In this document: piece after piece, positions 55,311 through 62,998 of the stretch
Layout of the letters: every line of letters begins with the position of its first letter
Position numbering within the stretch: the first letter of the stretch is position 1
Source: Acinetobacter kookii
GTDB lineage: Bacteria; Pseudomonadota; Gammaproteobacteria; Pseudomonadales; Moraxellaceae
DNA length: 64,000 nucleotides
Assembly (NCBI RefSeq): GCF_900096895.1
Contig: NZ_FMYO01000002.1
Span: forward strand, 124,001-188,000
Direction: 5' to 3'
Position numbers and translations under genes: made by a program
Notes under the pieces: model-generated
Told to the model about the DNA's origin: nothing
What the model saw: only the letters and a program-made list of their open reading frames with translations
Database searches by the model: none

Positions 55311-55396
55311 CATAACTGCTGCATTTTTTATCAAAATTGAGTATGCAACTTAGCATGCTTTAAATAGCAGTTCAAAACCGGCCGCATGATGTACTG

Positions 55397-56599
55397 TTAT
55401 TTTTGTGCAGCCAGATAGGCATGTACACCCTCACCTGCAGCACGACCTGTCGCAAAACAGGCCGTAAGCAAATAGCCTCCGGTCGGTGCATCCCAATCCA
55501 GCATTTCGCCGCAACAAAATACATGCGGGTTGGACTTTAATTGCAGCTGCTCGGATAACACATCGCGTTTTACCCCACCGGCACAGCTAATGGCTTCTTC
55601 TATGGGGCGAAATCCCGTTAAAGCAATCGGTAGCTGTTTAATCTGCTGGGCCAAAGCTATTGGATCGTTCCATAGAGGTTTTGCAACCAGTTCACGCACC
55701 AGGCTGGCCTTCGCTGCATCCAGTCCCGCCTTACGCCAGACAGTGCTCAATGACTGCTTTTTACCCGGCTGTAATTTTTTCACCAATTGCTCCATGCTTT
55801 GCTCGGGAAGCAAATCCAGATACAGCTGCATGGCATGACCATTTTTCACTTGCTGGCGCAGTGCACGCCCCTGCTTATAGACCAGGCCACTTTCCAGACC
55901 ATAATGGGTAATCACAATATCACCCATGCTTTTGGCTTGACCCTCTACCCAGGCTTCGACACGTTTTAAAGGCTGGCCAAAGACCGGCTGCATAAACTTG
56001 GACCAGGTACGCTCCACCCCGGCATTACTGGCCTGAAAGGCTTCAATGTCATGCGGAGAAAGCCATTGCTGCCATGCACCGTCACTGCCGAGTTGCGACC
56101 ACGATACTGCCCCACAAGCCATAATGATGGCATCAAAATCCTGTTCGCTGTCTTGCTGTGTGGTTAAATCCCGAATACACAGTTGCCGATCTTTTAAATT
56201 CACGACCTGATGACGATAGTGAAATATCACCCCCTGTTCAGCCAGACGTTTTAGCCAGGCACGCAGCAAAGGAGCAGCCTTCATTTCTACCGGGAACACC
56301 CGTCCTGAGGAGCCGATATAGGATGCAATCCCCAAACCCGTCATCCATTGCTGAATCCATTGGGCATCCCATTTTTTTACCCAAGGAGCCAGCCATTCCG
56401 CCTGATCATAACGCTGAATAAACTGCTCAATAGGCTCGGCATGGGAAATATTCAGTCCGGTTTTACCCGCCATCAAAAACTTGCGTGCAGCAGACGGCTT
56501 TTGTTCATAGACATGAATCTCATAGCCATCTTGGCTCAAGACTTCTGCAGCCATTAACCCTGCGGGACCTGCCCCAATAATTGCAACACGCTTTTTCAT
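55397..56599 (-). CDS. HI0933-family flavoprotein (TIGR03862 type)
   Basis: A 400-residue FAD/NAD(P)-binding oxidoreductase: GAGPAGLMAAEVLSQDG dinucleotide motif, KFLMAGKTGLNISHAEP (the family's GKTG...N motif), and a C-terminal EMLDWDAPTGGYLLTACFAT segment that is characteristic. Relatives include YhiN/BaiN; the biochemical role is unknown. It precedes the TrmB-like gene on the same strand, separated by 7 bp, suggesting co-transcription. Confidence 0.88.
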   Translation of the reverse strand: MKKRVAIIGAGPAGLMAAEVLSQDGYEIHVYEQKPSAARKFLMAGKTGLNISHAEPIEQFIQRYDQAEWLAPWVKKWDAQWIQQWMTGLGIASYIGSSGRVFPVEMKAAPLLRAWLKRLAEQGVIFHYRHQVVNLKDRQLCIRDLTTQQDSEQDFDAIIMACGAVSWSQLGSDGAWQQWLSPHDIEAFQASNAGVERTWSKFMQPVFGQPLKRVEAWVEGQAKSMGDIVITHYGLESGLVYKQGRALRQQVKNGHAMQLYLDLLPEQSMEQLVKKLQPGKKQSLSTVWRKAGLDAAKASLVRELVAKPLWNDPIALAQQIKQLPIALTGFRPIEEAISCAGGVKRDVLSEQLQLKSNPHVFCCGEMLDWDAPTGGYLLTACFATGRAAGEGVHAYLAAQK

Positions 56600-56606
56600 A
56601 AACCAC

Positions 56607-57275
56607 TCATTCAGCGTTTTTAATATCAGTTTCTGATGTTACAACTTGAACCGGATTCTGGCCTTGCAAAGGCTTAAAATCATCAAAGCGCGTACTGTAG
56701 CCTTCCGGCTTGCTGATGATCAGTTGCTGGCACAACTCCCCCCGTTCCAGATACTTAATTTCAAAATGGGTACGTGCCGAGGTGCCTGGAATCACTTCTT
56801 TGACAAAAGGCAATTTCCAGACTTCAATCAACTGCTGCTGTGCTTCTGCAATATATTCAGGAATGTTGCTGGCCAAAGTGACGGTACCACCCGGCTGTAA
56901 GCGTGACAGCAGAAATTCAAAAAATGGCATGTTTAACCAGCGCTGTGCCGGATTATGCGGTTCGGGATTTGGATAGAGAATAAAAAACTGCTGTACTTGA
57001 GCAGGCAATAAGGCATGCACAATCCACGGCATGGCATCGGCATGAATCGCCTGTAAATTCGTTTGTCCTTCCAGGACATGCTGTTTTTGCATGGCCAGAT
57101 ATTTTTCACGCGTGCGCTCAATGGCAATCAATTTTTTTTCAGGATGTTGAGCTGAAAACAGCAAGGCATGTTTACCTTTGCCGGCACCAATTTCCACACA
57201 AACGGGATCCGGGCGAATCATTTGAAAATCACGAGGTGCATGCATACGCTGTGCTTGAAATTGACGAATTGGCAT
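56607..57275 (-). CDS. TrmB-like tRNA (guanine-N7) methyltransferase family protein
   Basis: A 222-residue class I SAM methyltransferase. The TrmB N-terminal motif VEIGAGKGKHAL (about 27-38) and IAIERTREKYLAM are present. The usual FPDPWHKKRH catalytic segment is replaced by ILYPNPEPHNPAQRWL, and the C-terminal TKYE-like segment is HFEIKYLERG. So it is a divergent branch of the TrmB family and may not modify G46. I therefore do not assign trmB. Confidence 0.78.
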   Translation of the reverse strand: MPIRQFQAQRMHAPRDFQMIRPDPVCVEIGAGKGKHALLFSAQHPEKKLIAIERTREKYLAMQKQHVLEGQTNLQAIHADAMPWIVHALLPAQVQQFFILYPNPEPHNPAQRWLNMPFFEFLLSRLQPGGTVTLASNIPEYIAEAQQQLIEVWKLPFVKEVIPGTSARTHFEIKYLERGELCQQLIISKPEGYSTRFDDFKPLQGQNPVQVVTSETDIKNAE

Positions 57276-57365
57276 AATCAGATCAAACTAACAAAAATCC
57301 GCTCAAGTCTAGCAAGAGCGACTGTATTTGCCTAATTGAATCCTTATTTTTATTCGGAGAATAAC

Positions 57366-57551
57366 ATGCCGCGCACTTTTCCGTGTCCACGCTGTGGTAA
57401 ACCCACTCACTGGGAAGGCAATGAATTTCGTCCTTTTTGTTCAGAACGTTGCAAAATGATTGATCTGGGAGCCTGGGCGAATGATGAATATAAACTGCCG
57501 ACTCAAGATGCCCCCCAAGCAGATAACAGTGGCGAACAAGATGATTTTTAA
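57366..57551 (+). CDS. yacG: DNA gyrase inhibitor YacG
   Basis: A 61-residue zinc protein that binds GyrB and inhibits gyrase. The motif [10 protein letters not shown] (Cys-x2-Cys) with [20 protein letters not shown] gives four cysteine ligands and the conserved YacG signature. The ATG at 57366 is preceded by GGAG; an ATG at 57336 has none. The stop codon lies within a CAAGATGAT / ATCATCTTG hairpin. Confidence 0.92.
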   Translation: MPRTFPCPRCGKPTHWEGNEFRPFCSERCKMIDLGAWANDEYKLPTQDAPQADNSGEQDDF

Positions 57552-57559
57552 TCATCTTG
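57537..57559 (+). terminator. yacG end hairpin
   Basis: CAAGATGAT-TTTTA-ATCATCTTG; the stem is perfect but no long T-run follows, so it may be an mRNA-end stabiliser rather than a terminator. Confidence 0.4.
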
Positions 57560-57610
57560 CGTGATCCGCAGGAAAATTATCTACAGGTGAATAAAAGGGA
57601 TTGATTCACC

Positions 57611-57790
57611 TTAGTCAAATGGATTGGAAAGCATTTTCCTATATTCCAAACCCAAAAGAATAATAAAAAAAATCAGAAGGATACCAATCGCCGTGATGAG
57701 CATATCGTGGCTATAAATCCCCAAGCCCAAACACACCAACATTAGAATAGTAAATATAAACAGTGTTATTTTTGTAAATAGTAGCTTCAC
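57611..57790 (-). CDS. Tiny membrane protein, paralogue of the 58153 gene
   Basis: A 59-residue protein with a GTG start, preceded by GAGGGA six to seven bases upstream. It has one long hydrophobic region in two helices. The core GLGIYSHDMLITAIGILLI aligns with the core of the gene at 58153-58338 (GIYTHDGIIIAIGILFIL), and both have SxPF near the C-terminus, so they are paralogues. They lie on opposite strands, 362 bp apart. Function is unknown; the size is below most gene-caller limits. Confidence 0.7.
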   Translation of the reverse strand: MKLLFTKITLFIFTILMLVCLGLGIYSHDMLITAIGILLIFFIILLGLEYRKMLSNPFD

Positions 57791-58152
57791 AATTCATCCC
57801 TCAAAATAATAAACCATAAATCACGTGATACAAGTCAGCCTTTTATAGAGAAATGTTCATGTGCCTATAAATTTGTTTCTTATTTTCTTCATTACGTAAT
57901 TCAAATTTACCCACAAAAACAACTTAAAAACAGTTTTTTACAACTGTTAAATTCATATCGTTTACCGATAAAAAGAATAACCTGTACTCACTTTTTAAAC
58001 TATAATCCTTCTACAAGAATAGCAATAAAATTTTTCTTAATTGAACACTTAAAACTAAACTTAAAAACAGTACAGTTGGGCTATAACCGCCTTATAACGA
58101 TAAAAAAACTAACAATGATAAATCTTAAAAATGATAAAAAAAGGAGAACTCC
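57791..58152. other. Intergenic region between the tiny membrane protein genes
   Basis: A 362-bp very AT-rich region that must hold two divergent promoters. It contains an AACAGTT/AACTGTT inverted repeat (around 57930-57950) and a direct repeat ACTTAAAAACAGT (near 57922 and 58058). No gene is recognised. Confidence 0.5.
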
Positions 58153-58338
58153 ATGGGTCTTTGGTGCTTAAAAGTTCTATTTTTTCTGTTTGTTGGCTTC
58201 AGTATTGTGGGGCTGATTTTTGGAATTTATACCCATGATGGCATTATTATTGCGATTGGCATTTTATTCATACTGGCAGCCATTATCATTGCACTGGAAT
58301 TAAAACAGCTAAGCAGTGGACCCTTTCACCGAGATTGA
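58153..58338 (+). CDS. Tiny membrane protein, paralogue of the 57611 gene
   Basis: A 61-residue protein with two hydrophobic helices (LKVLFFLFVGFSIVGLIF and IIIAIGILFILAAIIIA) and a polar tail ending GPFHRD. A strong ribosome binding site (AAGGAG) precedes the ATG. Related to the minus-strand ORF at 57611-57790. Unknown function. Confidence 0.75.
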   Translation: MGLWCLKVLFFLFVGFSIVGLIFGIYTHDGIIIAIGILFILAAIIIALELKQLSSGPFHRD

Positions 58339-58380
58339 TGCAATAATTCATCAATCTCGTACAGGAAAAACAAAAAAGAA

Positions 58381-59025
58381 TTAACCCGCTTTACCTGCTA
58401 CGAAGGGATTATGCTTTTTTTCAAAACCAATGGTACTTAAGGGACCATGACCGGAAATAAATTGCGTTTCATCCGGCAAACTAAAACATTCACGTTGAAT
58501 GGAATCAAGCAGCTGCTGATGATTGCCGCGCGGGAAATCGGTCCGTCCAATAGACCCTTTAAACAGTACATCGCCTGTCCATAACAGGCCATAGTTTTTG
58601 TTATAGAACATCACATGACCCGGCGTATGACCCGGAGCAAAACGAACTTCAAATTCTTCCTCTCCCAGCTTTAAAACTTCTCCACCTTCAAGCCATTGAG
58701 TCACCTCTACCTTTTCTGGAACAGGAAAACCATAACGTTGAGATACTTCCTGAATCATGTCGAGCCAGAAGGCATCTTCCTTGTGCGGACCAATTACCGG
58801 CACATTCCAGACCTTGCTTAAAGCACCTACCGCACCGGCATGATCCAGATGCCCATGGGTCAGCCATAAGGCTTTTACTTTCAGCCCCAAAGCTTCCACC
58901 TCGGCTTGTAGTTTTTCCGCTTCACCGCCCGCATCAATCAAAATGGCTTCTTTAGATTCAGCATCCCAAACAATTGAACAGTTTTGCTGAAATGCCGTGA
59001 CCGGCACAATTTTGACTTGCAGCAT
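58381..59025 (-). CDS. MBL-fold hydrolase, YcbL / glyoxalase-II-like
   Basis: A 214-residue beta-lactamase-fold enzyme. The metal-binding motif LTHGHLDHAG (HxHxDH), then APGHTPGHVMFY with His, and a late LLWTGDVLFKGSIGRTDFPRG with Asp are the typical glyoxalase II/YcbL pattern. E. coli YcbL (about 215 residues) is the closest relative by length and motif; it hydrolyses a thioester. It starts 22 bp after hemH's stop on the same strand, so it may be in the hemH transcript. Confidence 0.88.
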   Translation of the reverse strand: MLQVKIVPVTAFQQNCSIVWDAESKEAILIDAGGEAEKLQAEVEALGLKVKALWLTHGHLDHAGAVGALSKVWNVPVIGPHKEDAFWLDMIQEVSQRYGFPVPEKVEVTQWLEGGEVLKLGEEEFEVRFAPGHTPGHVMFYNKNYGLLWTGDVLFKGSIGRTDFPRGNHQQLLDSIQRECFSLPDETQFISGHGPLSTIGFEKKHNPFVAGKAG

Positions 59026-59046
59026 GATAATGAAACCTCGGAGAAA

Positions 59047-60060
59047 TTAGTGAGCGAATGTTTGCTTTAATCCATCAAGATTAGCCCGAAGCAGTGTGCT
59101 GAGCAAGGCGATATGATCTGGACGACAATTTAAGGCCGGAATGTAGGCATATTCTCCACCACCTGCCGACTGGAATATTTCAGCATTTTGCAGCGCTAAC
59201 TCTTCCAGTGTTTCCAGACAGTCTGCAGAAAAGGCAGGACTCATGACCTGAACCGATTTCACCCCTTGCTTGCCCCATTCTTCCAGCAAGGCATCGGTAT
59301 AAGGTTTTACCCACTCCTGTTTTCCAAAACGCGACTGGAAACTGATGGCCCATTGCTCCCCGGATAAGCCCAATGCATCGGCCAATAATTGTGCCGTGAC
59401 ACGGCAGCGTTCTGCATAAGGATCGCCTTTATCGGCATAAGGCTGAGGGATGCCGTGGAATGACATCAACAGTTTTTCTGGCTGGCCATGTACGGTCTGA
59501 TAGTCCCGGACACTTTGCGCCAGCGCCTGGATAAATGCGGGATGCTGATAATAATCGCGAATAATGGACAGACCGGGCAAATTGCGCTGCGTCAAAATCC
59601 ATTTTGCCAGGGCATCATATAAAGGTGCTGTTGAGGTGGCTGAATACTGTGGAAATAAAGGCAATAAAATAATGTGATCTGGAATGTCCTGTGATAAGCG
59701 ATTCAAGGCAGAATCAATGCCTGGATTGCCATAGGTCATGGCAGGAATAATGTTGAGTTCAAATTCAGGATATTGTCCGGTCAATGCTTTCTTTACTTCA
59801 ATGACTTGATTCAATAGCACTTCACGCATGGGAGAATCTTGCTGCCACACCATTTCATAGGCATGGGCCACACGCTTGGGACGAAAAGGCAAGATAAACA
59901 GCCGTAAAATGATTTGCCAGATCGGTTTTGGGATTTCAATGACACGCTGATCGGACAGAAACTGCTTCAAAAACCGACGAACTGCAGGGACCGTGGGTTG
60001 GTCCGGCGTACCCAAATTGGCCAAAATAATCGTGACTTTCGTTTTAGGTGCAGAAGACAT
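59047..60060 (-). CDS. hemH: Ferrochelatase
   Basis: Inserts Fe2+ into protoporphyrin IX to give haem. About 337 residues with [18 protein letters not shown] at the N-terminus, the PQYS motif of the active site ([13 protein letters not shown]), a LMSFHGIPQ segment with the catalytic His, and [17 protein letters not shown] near the C-terminus. The start is set at ATG 60060 (MSSAPKTK), preceded by AAGGG; a TTG at 60075 adds five residues. It is on the minus strand with the YcbL-like gene behind it. Confidence 0.95.
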   Translation of the reverse strand: MSSAPKTKVTIILANLGTPDQPTVPAVRRFLKQFLSDQRVIEIPKPIWQIILRLFILPFRPKRVAHAYEMVWQQDSPMREVLLNQVIEVKKALTGQYPEFELNIIPAMTYGNPGIDSALNRLSQDIPDHIILLPLFPQYSATSTAPLYDALAKWILTQRNLPGLSIIRDYYQHPAFIQALAQSVRDYQTVHGQPEKLLMSFHGIPQPYADKGDPYAERCRVTAQLLADALGLSGEQWAISFQSRFGKQEWVKPYTDALLEEWGKQGVKSVQVMSPAFSADCLETLEELALQNAEIFQSAGGGEYAYIPALNCRPDHIALLSTLLRANLDGLKQTFAH

Positions 60061-60126
60061 CAAACCCTTTTCCAATAGAAATGAACTGCTTTACTTTAAC
60101 AGCTTTCTGCACTTTCTCTATATGGA

Positions 60127-61155
60127 TTAAAACGCAGATTTAAATTGAAAAACACGATCATTATCCAGCAAATTACTTTCAAGTAGCTTTTGTCCCTTGA
60201 GGGTCAGCTGCCAGAGCATTCGTTGACGGTCATCCCGGCCTGACGGCACAATCCAGTCATTTTGACGCATTTGCAGCTTAATACTGTGTAAGGCACGAAT
60301 ATTAATTTGTGCACGGGCAACGGCATGGGCACGTGGCATTTCCATCCGGGCATCTGCCAGACCCGTCTCATTCAAATAATCATTGATGCATTTGGAAAAA
60401 TATTCTTCTGGTGTTGGATTGACAAACATGCTGCCCAAAATAGACAGGAGCTGAGCCCAGGTGAGTTTCTTCTGAATTTTCAGTTCTTTAAAATTACCAT
60501 CTTGGTAAGCATGCATACGATATTCAAATGAAAACAGTTCATTCATGGAAACTTTAGGTAAAGACAGGAACGGGTCTACTTCCCGTTTTCCGACTTCGGT
60601 TTCCAGCTGTTCAATTTTGGCTTTCAGTTGATCAATTTGATCATGTAAAGCCTGGGTGTTTTGCGGTCGAACCCATCCCGATACCGGATAGCGCTCCAGC
60701 ATTTGCGACATGTTAAAACGTACGGCCATTTCCAGATCACGCAGGCTACGGTAAGTAAAAATCTGATCCACTTCTTGTTGTAATAATTTACGGAATTCTA
60801 GAAATTTTTCGCGCAATTCAGGTTTTTGATCATGTAAAGACTCATCACGTGATGCAGGATCTTCATGCATAAAGACAATAATCGGTTTCTGTTTGGTGAC
60901 CGCATAAATATATTCCAGATGCATATAACCCACACCTGACACAGATTGTTCACCATACTGACTGCCTACCAGCAGGACCACATAATCGCAATCATCAATC
61001 TGACGACGTGCAAACGCGGTGCTTAATGGCGTTCGCTGTTCTAATCCCCAAGAAAAGAAACCCATGCCCACTAAAGTTTGAGCTAAAACGATGCGTTCCG
61101 GCTGCATTTCACTGCCAGAAGTAGAAATAAAAACCTGATAACGCTTATCGAGCAT
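60127..61155 (-). CDS. DUF4062 (TIR-like fold) protein with coiled coil and winged-helix-like tail
   Basis: A 342-residue protein in three parts. The N-terminal about 130 residues are DUF4062-like: YQVFISTSGSEMQPER at the start, TPLSTAFARRQIDDCDYVVL and MHLEYIYAVTKQKPIIVF, with the Rossmann-like alternation seen in TIR-related sensors. A coiled coil follows (about 168-192, ALHDQIDQLKAKIEQLETEV). The C-terminal about 130 residues end WQLTLKGQKLLES, a winged-helix-like segment. DUF4062 domains occur in STAND/NLR-like and defence contexts, but this gene lies in a core hemH-murI interval with no obvious partner. Function unknown. Confidence 0.7.
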   Translation of the reverse strand: MLDKRYQVFISTSGSEMQPERIVLAQTLVGMGFFSWGLEQRTPLSTAFARRQIDDCDYVVLLVGSQYGEQSVSGVGYMHLEYIYAVTKQKPIIVFMHEDPASRDESLHDQKPELREKFLEFRKLLQQEVDQIFTYRSLRDLEMAVRFNMSQMLERYPVSGWVRPQNTQALHDQIDQLKAKIEQLETEVGKREVDPFLSLPKVSMNELFSFEYRMHAYQDGNFKELKIQKKLTWAQLLSILGSMFVNPTPEEYFSKCINDYLNETGLADARMEMPRAHAVARAQINIRALHSIKLQMRQNDWIVPSGRDDRQRMLWQLTLKGQKLLESNLLDNDRVFQFKSAF

Positions 61156-61281
61156 TGGTTATCCTCTTCCAATTGCTTATTACATCCTGACTGATACATC
61201 CTGAGCAGTCCCGATATAATTCAGCGACCCCAATATAAAAATTTTTTAATATATTTCAAAAGACTAGCCGCATTTGTTTAT

Positions 61282-62154
61282 TTATTCAACACCAATATTA
61301 CGAATATCCCAAGTCAAATCTTCTTGAATCAGGTACTGCAGCACAGTTTTTAAATGTTCTGCATTATTGCCACTCACATAGCACTCGATGCGTAAGCCAT
61401 TATTTTGTTCTTGCTCAAATAACAATTGATTTTTGATCAAAATACGGGCTGTTTGTCGCGCAACTGCCAGTCCAGAGTCAATTAATGTCAGTTTCTGACC
61501 AAATATAGACTGAATTGCAGATTTTAGGAAGGGATAATGTGTGCAACCCAAAACTAAATAATCGGCTCCCTGATCAACCACAGGTTGCAAAATTGCTTTT
61601 AAGGTCGCTAAACATGCCTCGCTCATCTGTGCGCCACTTTCCACAAAAGGCACCAAATCCAGACAGGTGACAGGAATAACCTGCACATTGGCGGGAATTG
61701 CAAAACGCTGGATCACGTCTTTAATCAGCTGACCACGAAAGGTTGCAGGCGTGGCAAGCACAGCCACGGTTTTGGATTTAGTTTGCAAAACGGCCGGTTT
61801 CAGTGCCGGTACCAGACCGATAATAGGAAAATTTTCTCCATAATAATCACGTAAATAATCCAGACTGAATGCAGACGCGGTATTGCATGCAACAACTGCG
61901 ACTTTACACCCCTTCCGATATAGCCACTCAATGGCATGCGCCGTAAGCTCACGAATTTCCTGATCTTTTCGTGGGCCATACGGTACATGTGCAGTATCAG
62001 CATAATAAACAATACGTTCTTTGGGCAAATGTCTGGCAATTTCTTGTGCGACAGACAAACCACCTATTCCAGAATCAAAAATCCCGATGGGTGCATCAGC
62101 ATGTGCCTTAGGCATTGGATCGATTAAAGGATAAACAGGATGAATGGCTGTCAT
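61282..62154 (-). CDS. murI: Glutamate racemase
   Basis: Makes D-glutamate for peptidoglycan. The 290 residues show IGIFDSGIGGLSVAQ (catalytic Asp in FDSG near 26-29), the first catalytic Cys in VVACNTASAFSL and the second in LVLGCTHYPFL. The N-terminus has an extra about 18 residues (MTAIHPVYPLIDPMPK) before the conserved core, so a shorter start is possible. It is co-oriented with the DUF1285 gene upstream. Confidence 0.95.
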   Translation of the reverse strand: MTAIHPVYPLIDPMPKAHADAPIGIFDSGIGGLSVAQEIARHLPKERIVYYADTAHVPYGPRKDQEIRELTAHAIEWLYRKGCKVAVVACNTASAFSLDYLRDYYGENFPIIGLVPALKPAVLQTKSKTVAVLATPATFRGQLIKDVIQRFAIPANVQVIPVTCLDLVPFVESGAQMSEACLATLKAILQPVVDQGADYLVLGCTHYPFLKSAIQSIFGQKLTLIDSGLAVARQTARILIKNQLLFEQEQNNGLRIECYVSGNNAEHLKTVLQYLIQEDLTWDIRNIGVE

Positions 62155-62202
62155 GGTTTCACTTTCAGCAGTTCAAGAAATCGGAAGATCAAAGCTTAAA
62201 CC

Positions 62203-62814
62203 TCAGGTGCCCAATTGCAAGTAAAAATCGCCACTTTGTAAGCTTAAAATGGTTTCATTTTTGTCATTTTCAAGCAGCTGTCCCATTTCAATTAAATGAA
62301 AAAAAGCAGAACGTTGAATTAATGCATTGATGCCAAAACGCACGTGTACATATGGACGCAATTCACTTTCATATTCACGCATAAAAATCGGATGCTGCTG
62401 ATCCACAATCACGATATCCTGAGTGGTCGTGGTGAATTGAATATAAGTCTTTCCATCAATCTCGACCTGATCCACCTGATTGACAAATAAAGGCTCATCT
62501 TCTACTTCAATTTCAATCTGCTCAACCGGGGTCTTTAAGTAGAATTTGCCCTGTTCTTTCCAGAGCACGGTTGAGAACAGGTCAATCAGGGCTTGTCGTT
62601 TAATCAATTGACCTTCGTGCCACCATTCTCCATTGGCTTTTACCTTTAAATCCATTGTCCCACAATGCTTTGGGTTGAATTGATCCAATGGGGGTATTGA
62701 CCTTTTGTGACCGGCCTGTGCATCTTTTAAGTATTGTGCAATGCCTTTTAAATTTTTATCATCGGGAATAGCTACTTTTTTCGTCGGATTTGGTGAATTA
62801 TTTTGATTAATCAT
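62203..62814 (-). CDS. DUF1285 family protein
   Basis: About 203 residues, soluble. It resembles DUF1285: IPPLDQFNPKHCGTMDLKV, NGEWWHEGQLIKRQALIDLF and FFLKTPVEQIEIEVEDEP-like segments (WWHEG and KTPVE). Function is unknown. The start is placed at the ATG at 62814, preceded by AGGGT; the frame to 62931 adds 39 residues with no ribosome binding site. It is upstream of murI, on the same strand. Confidence 0.8.
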   Translation of the reverse strand: MINQNNSPNPTKKVAIPDDKNLKGIAQYLKDAQAGHKRSIPPLDQFNPKHCGTMDLKVKANGEWWHEGQLIKRQALIDLFSTVLWKEQGKFYLKTPVEQIEIEVEDEPLFVNQVDQVEIDGKTYIQFTTTTQDIVIVDQQHPIFMREYESELRPYVHVRFGINALIQRSAFFHLIEMGQLLENDKNETILSLQSGDFYLQLGT

Positions 62815-62998
62815 GACTAAAGACCCTGCTGACGGAAAAATAATATGATTCAGCCAATTGGCTAGATCGAGGTTTAAAACTATACTAGCCCACAATATAA
62901 AAGGCACGATATTAAAATTGTGTCTGGGCACACAGAATACTCATGGCAGCACCGGAATAATGACGGTTGCCACCTTCTAATCATATGAGGAATCCTAC

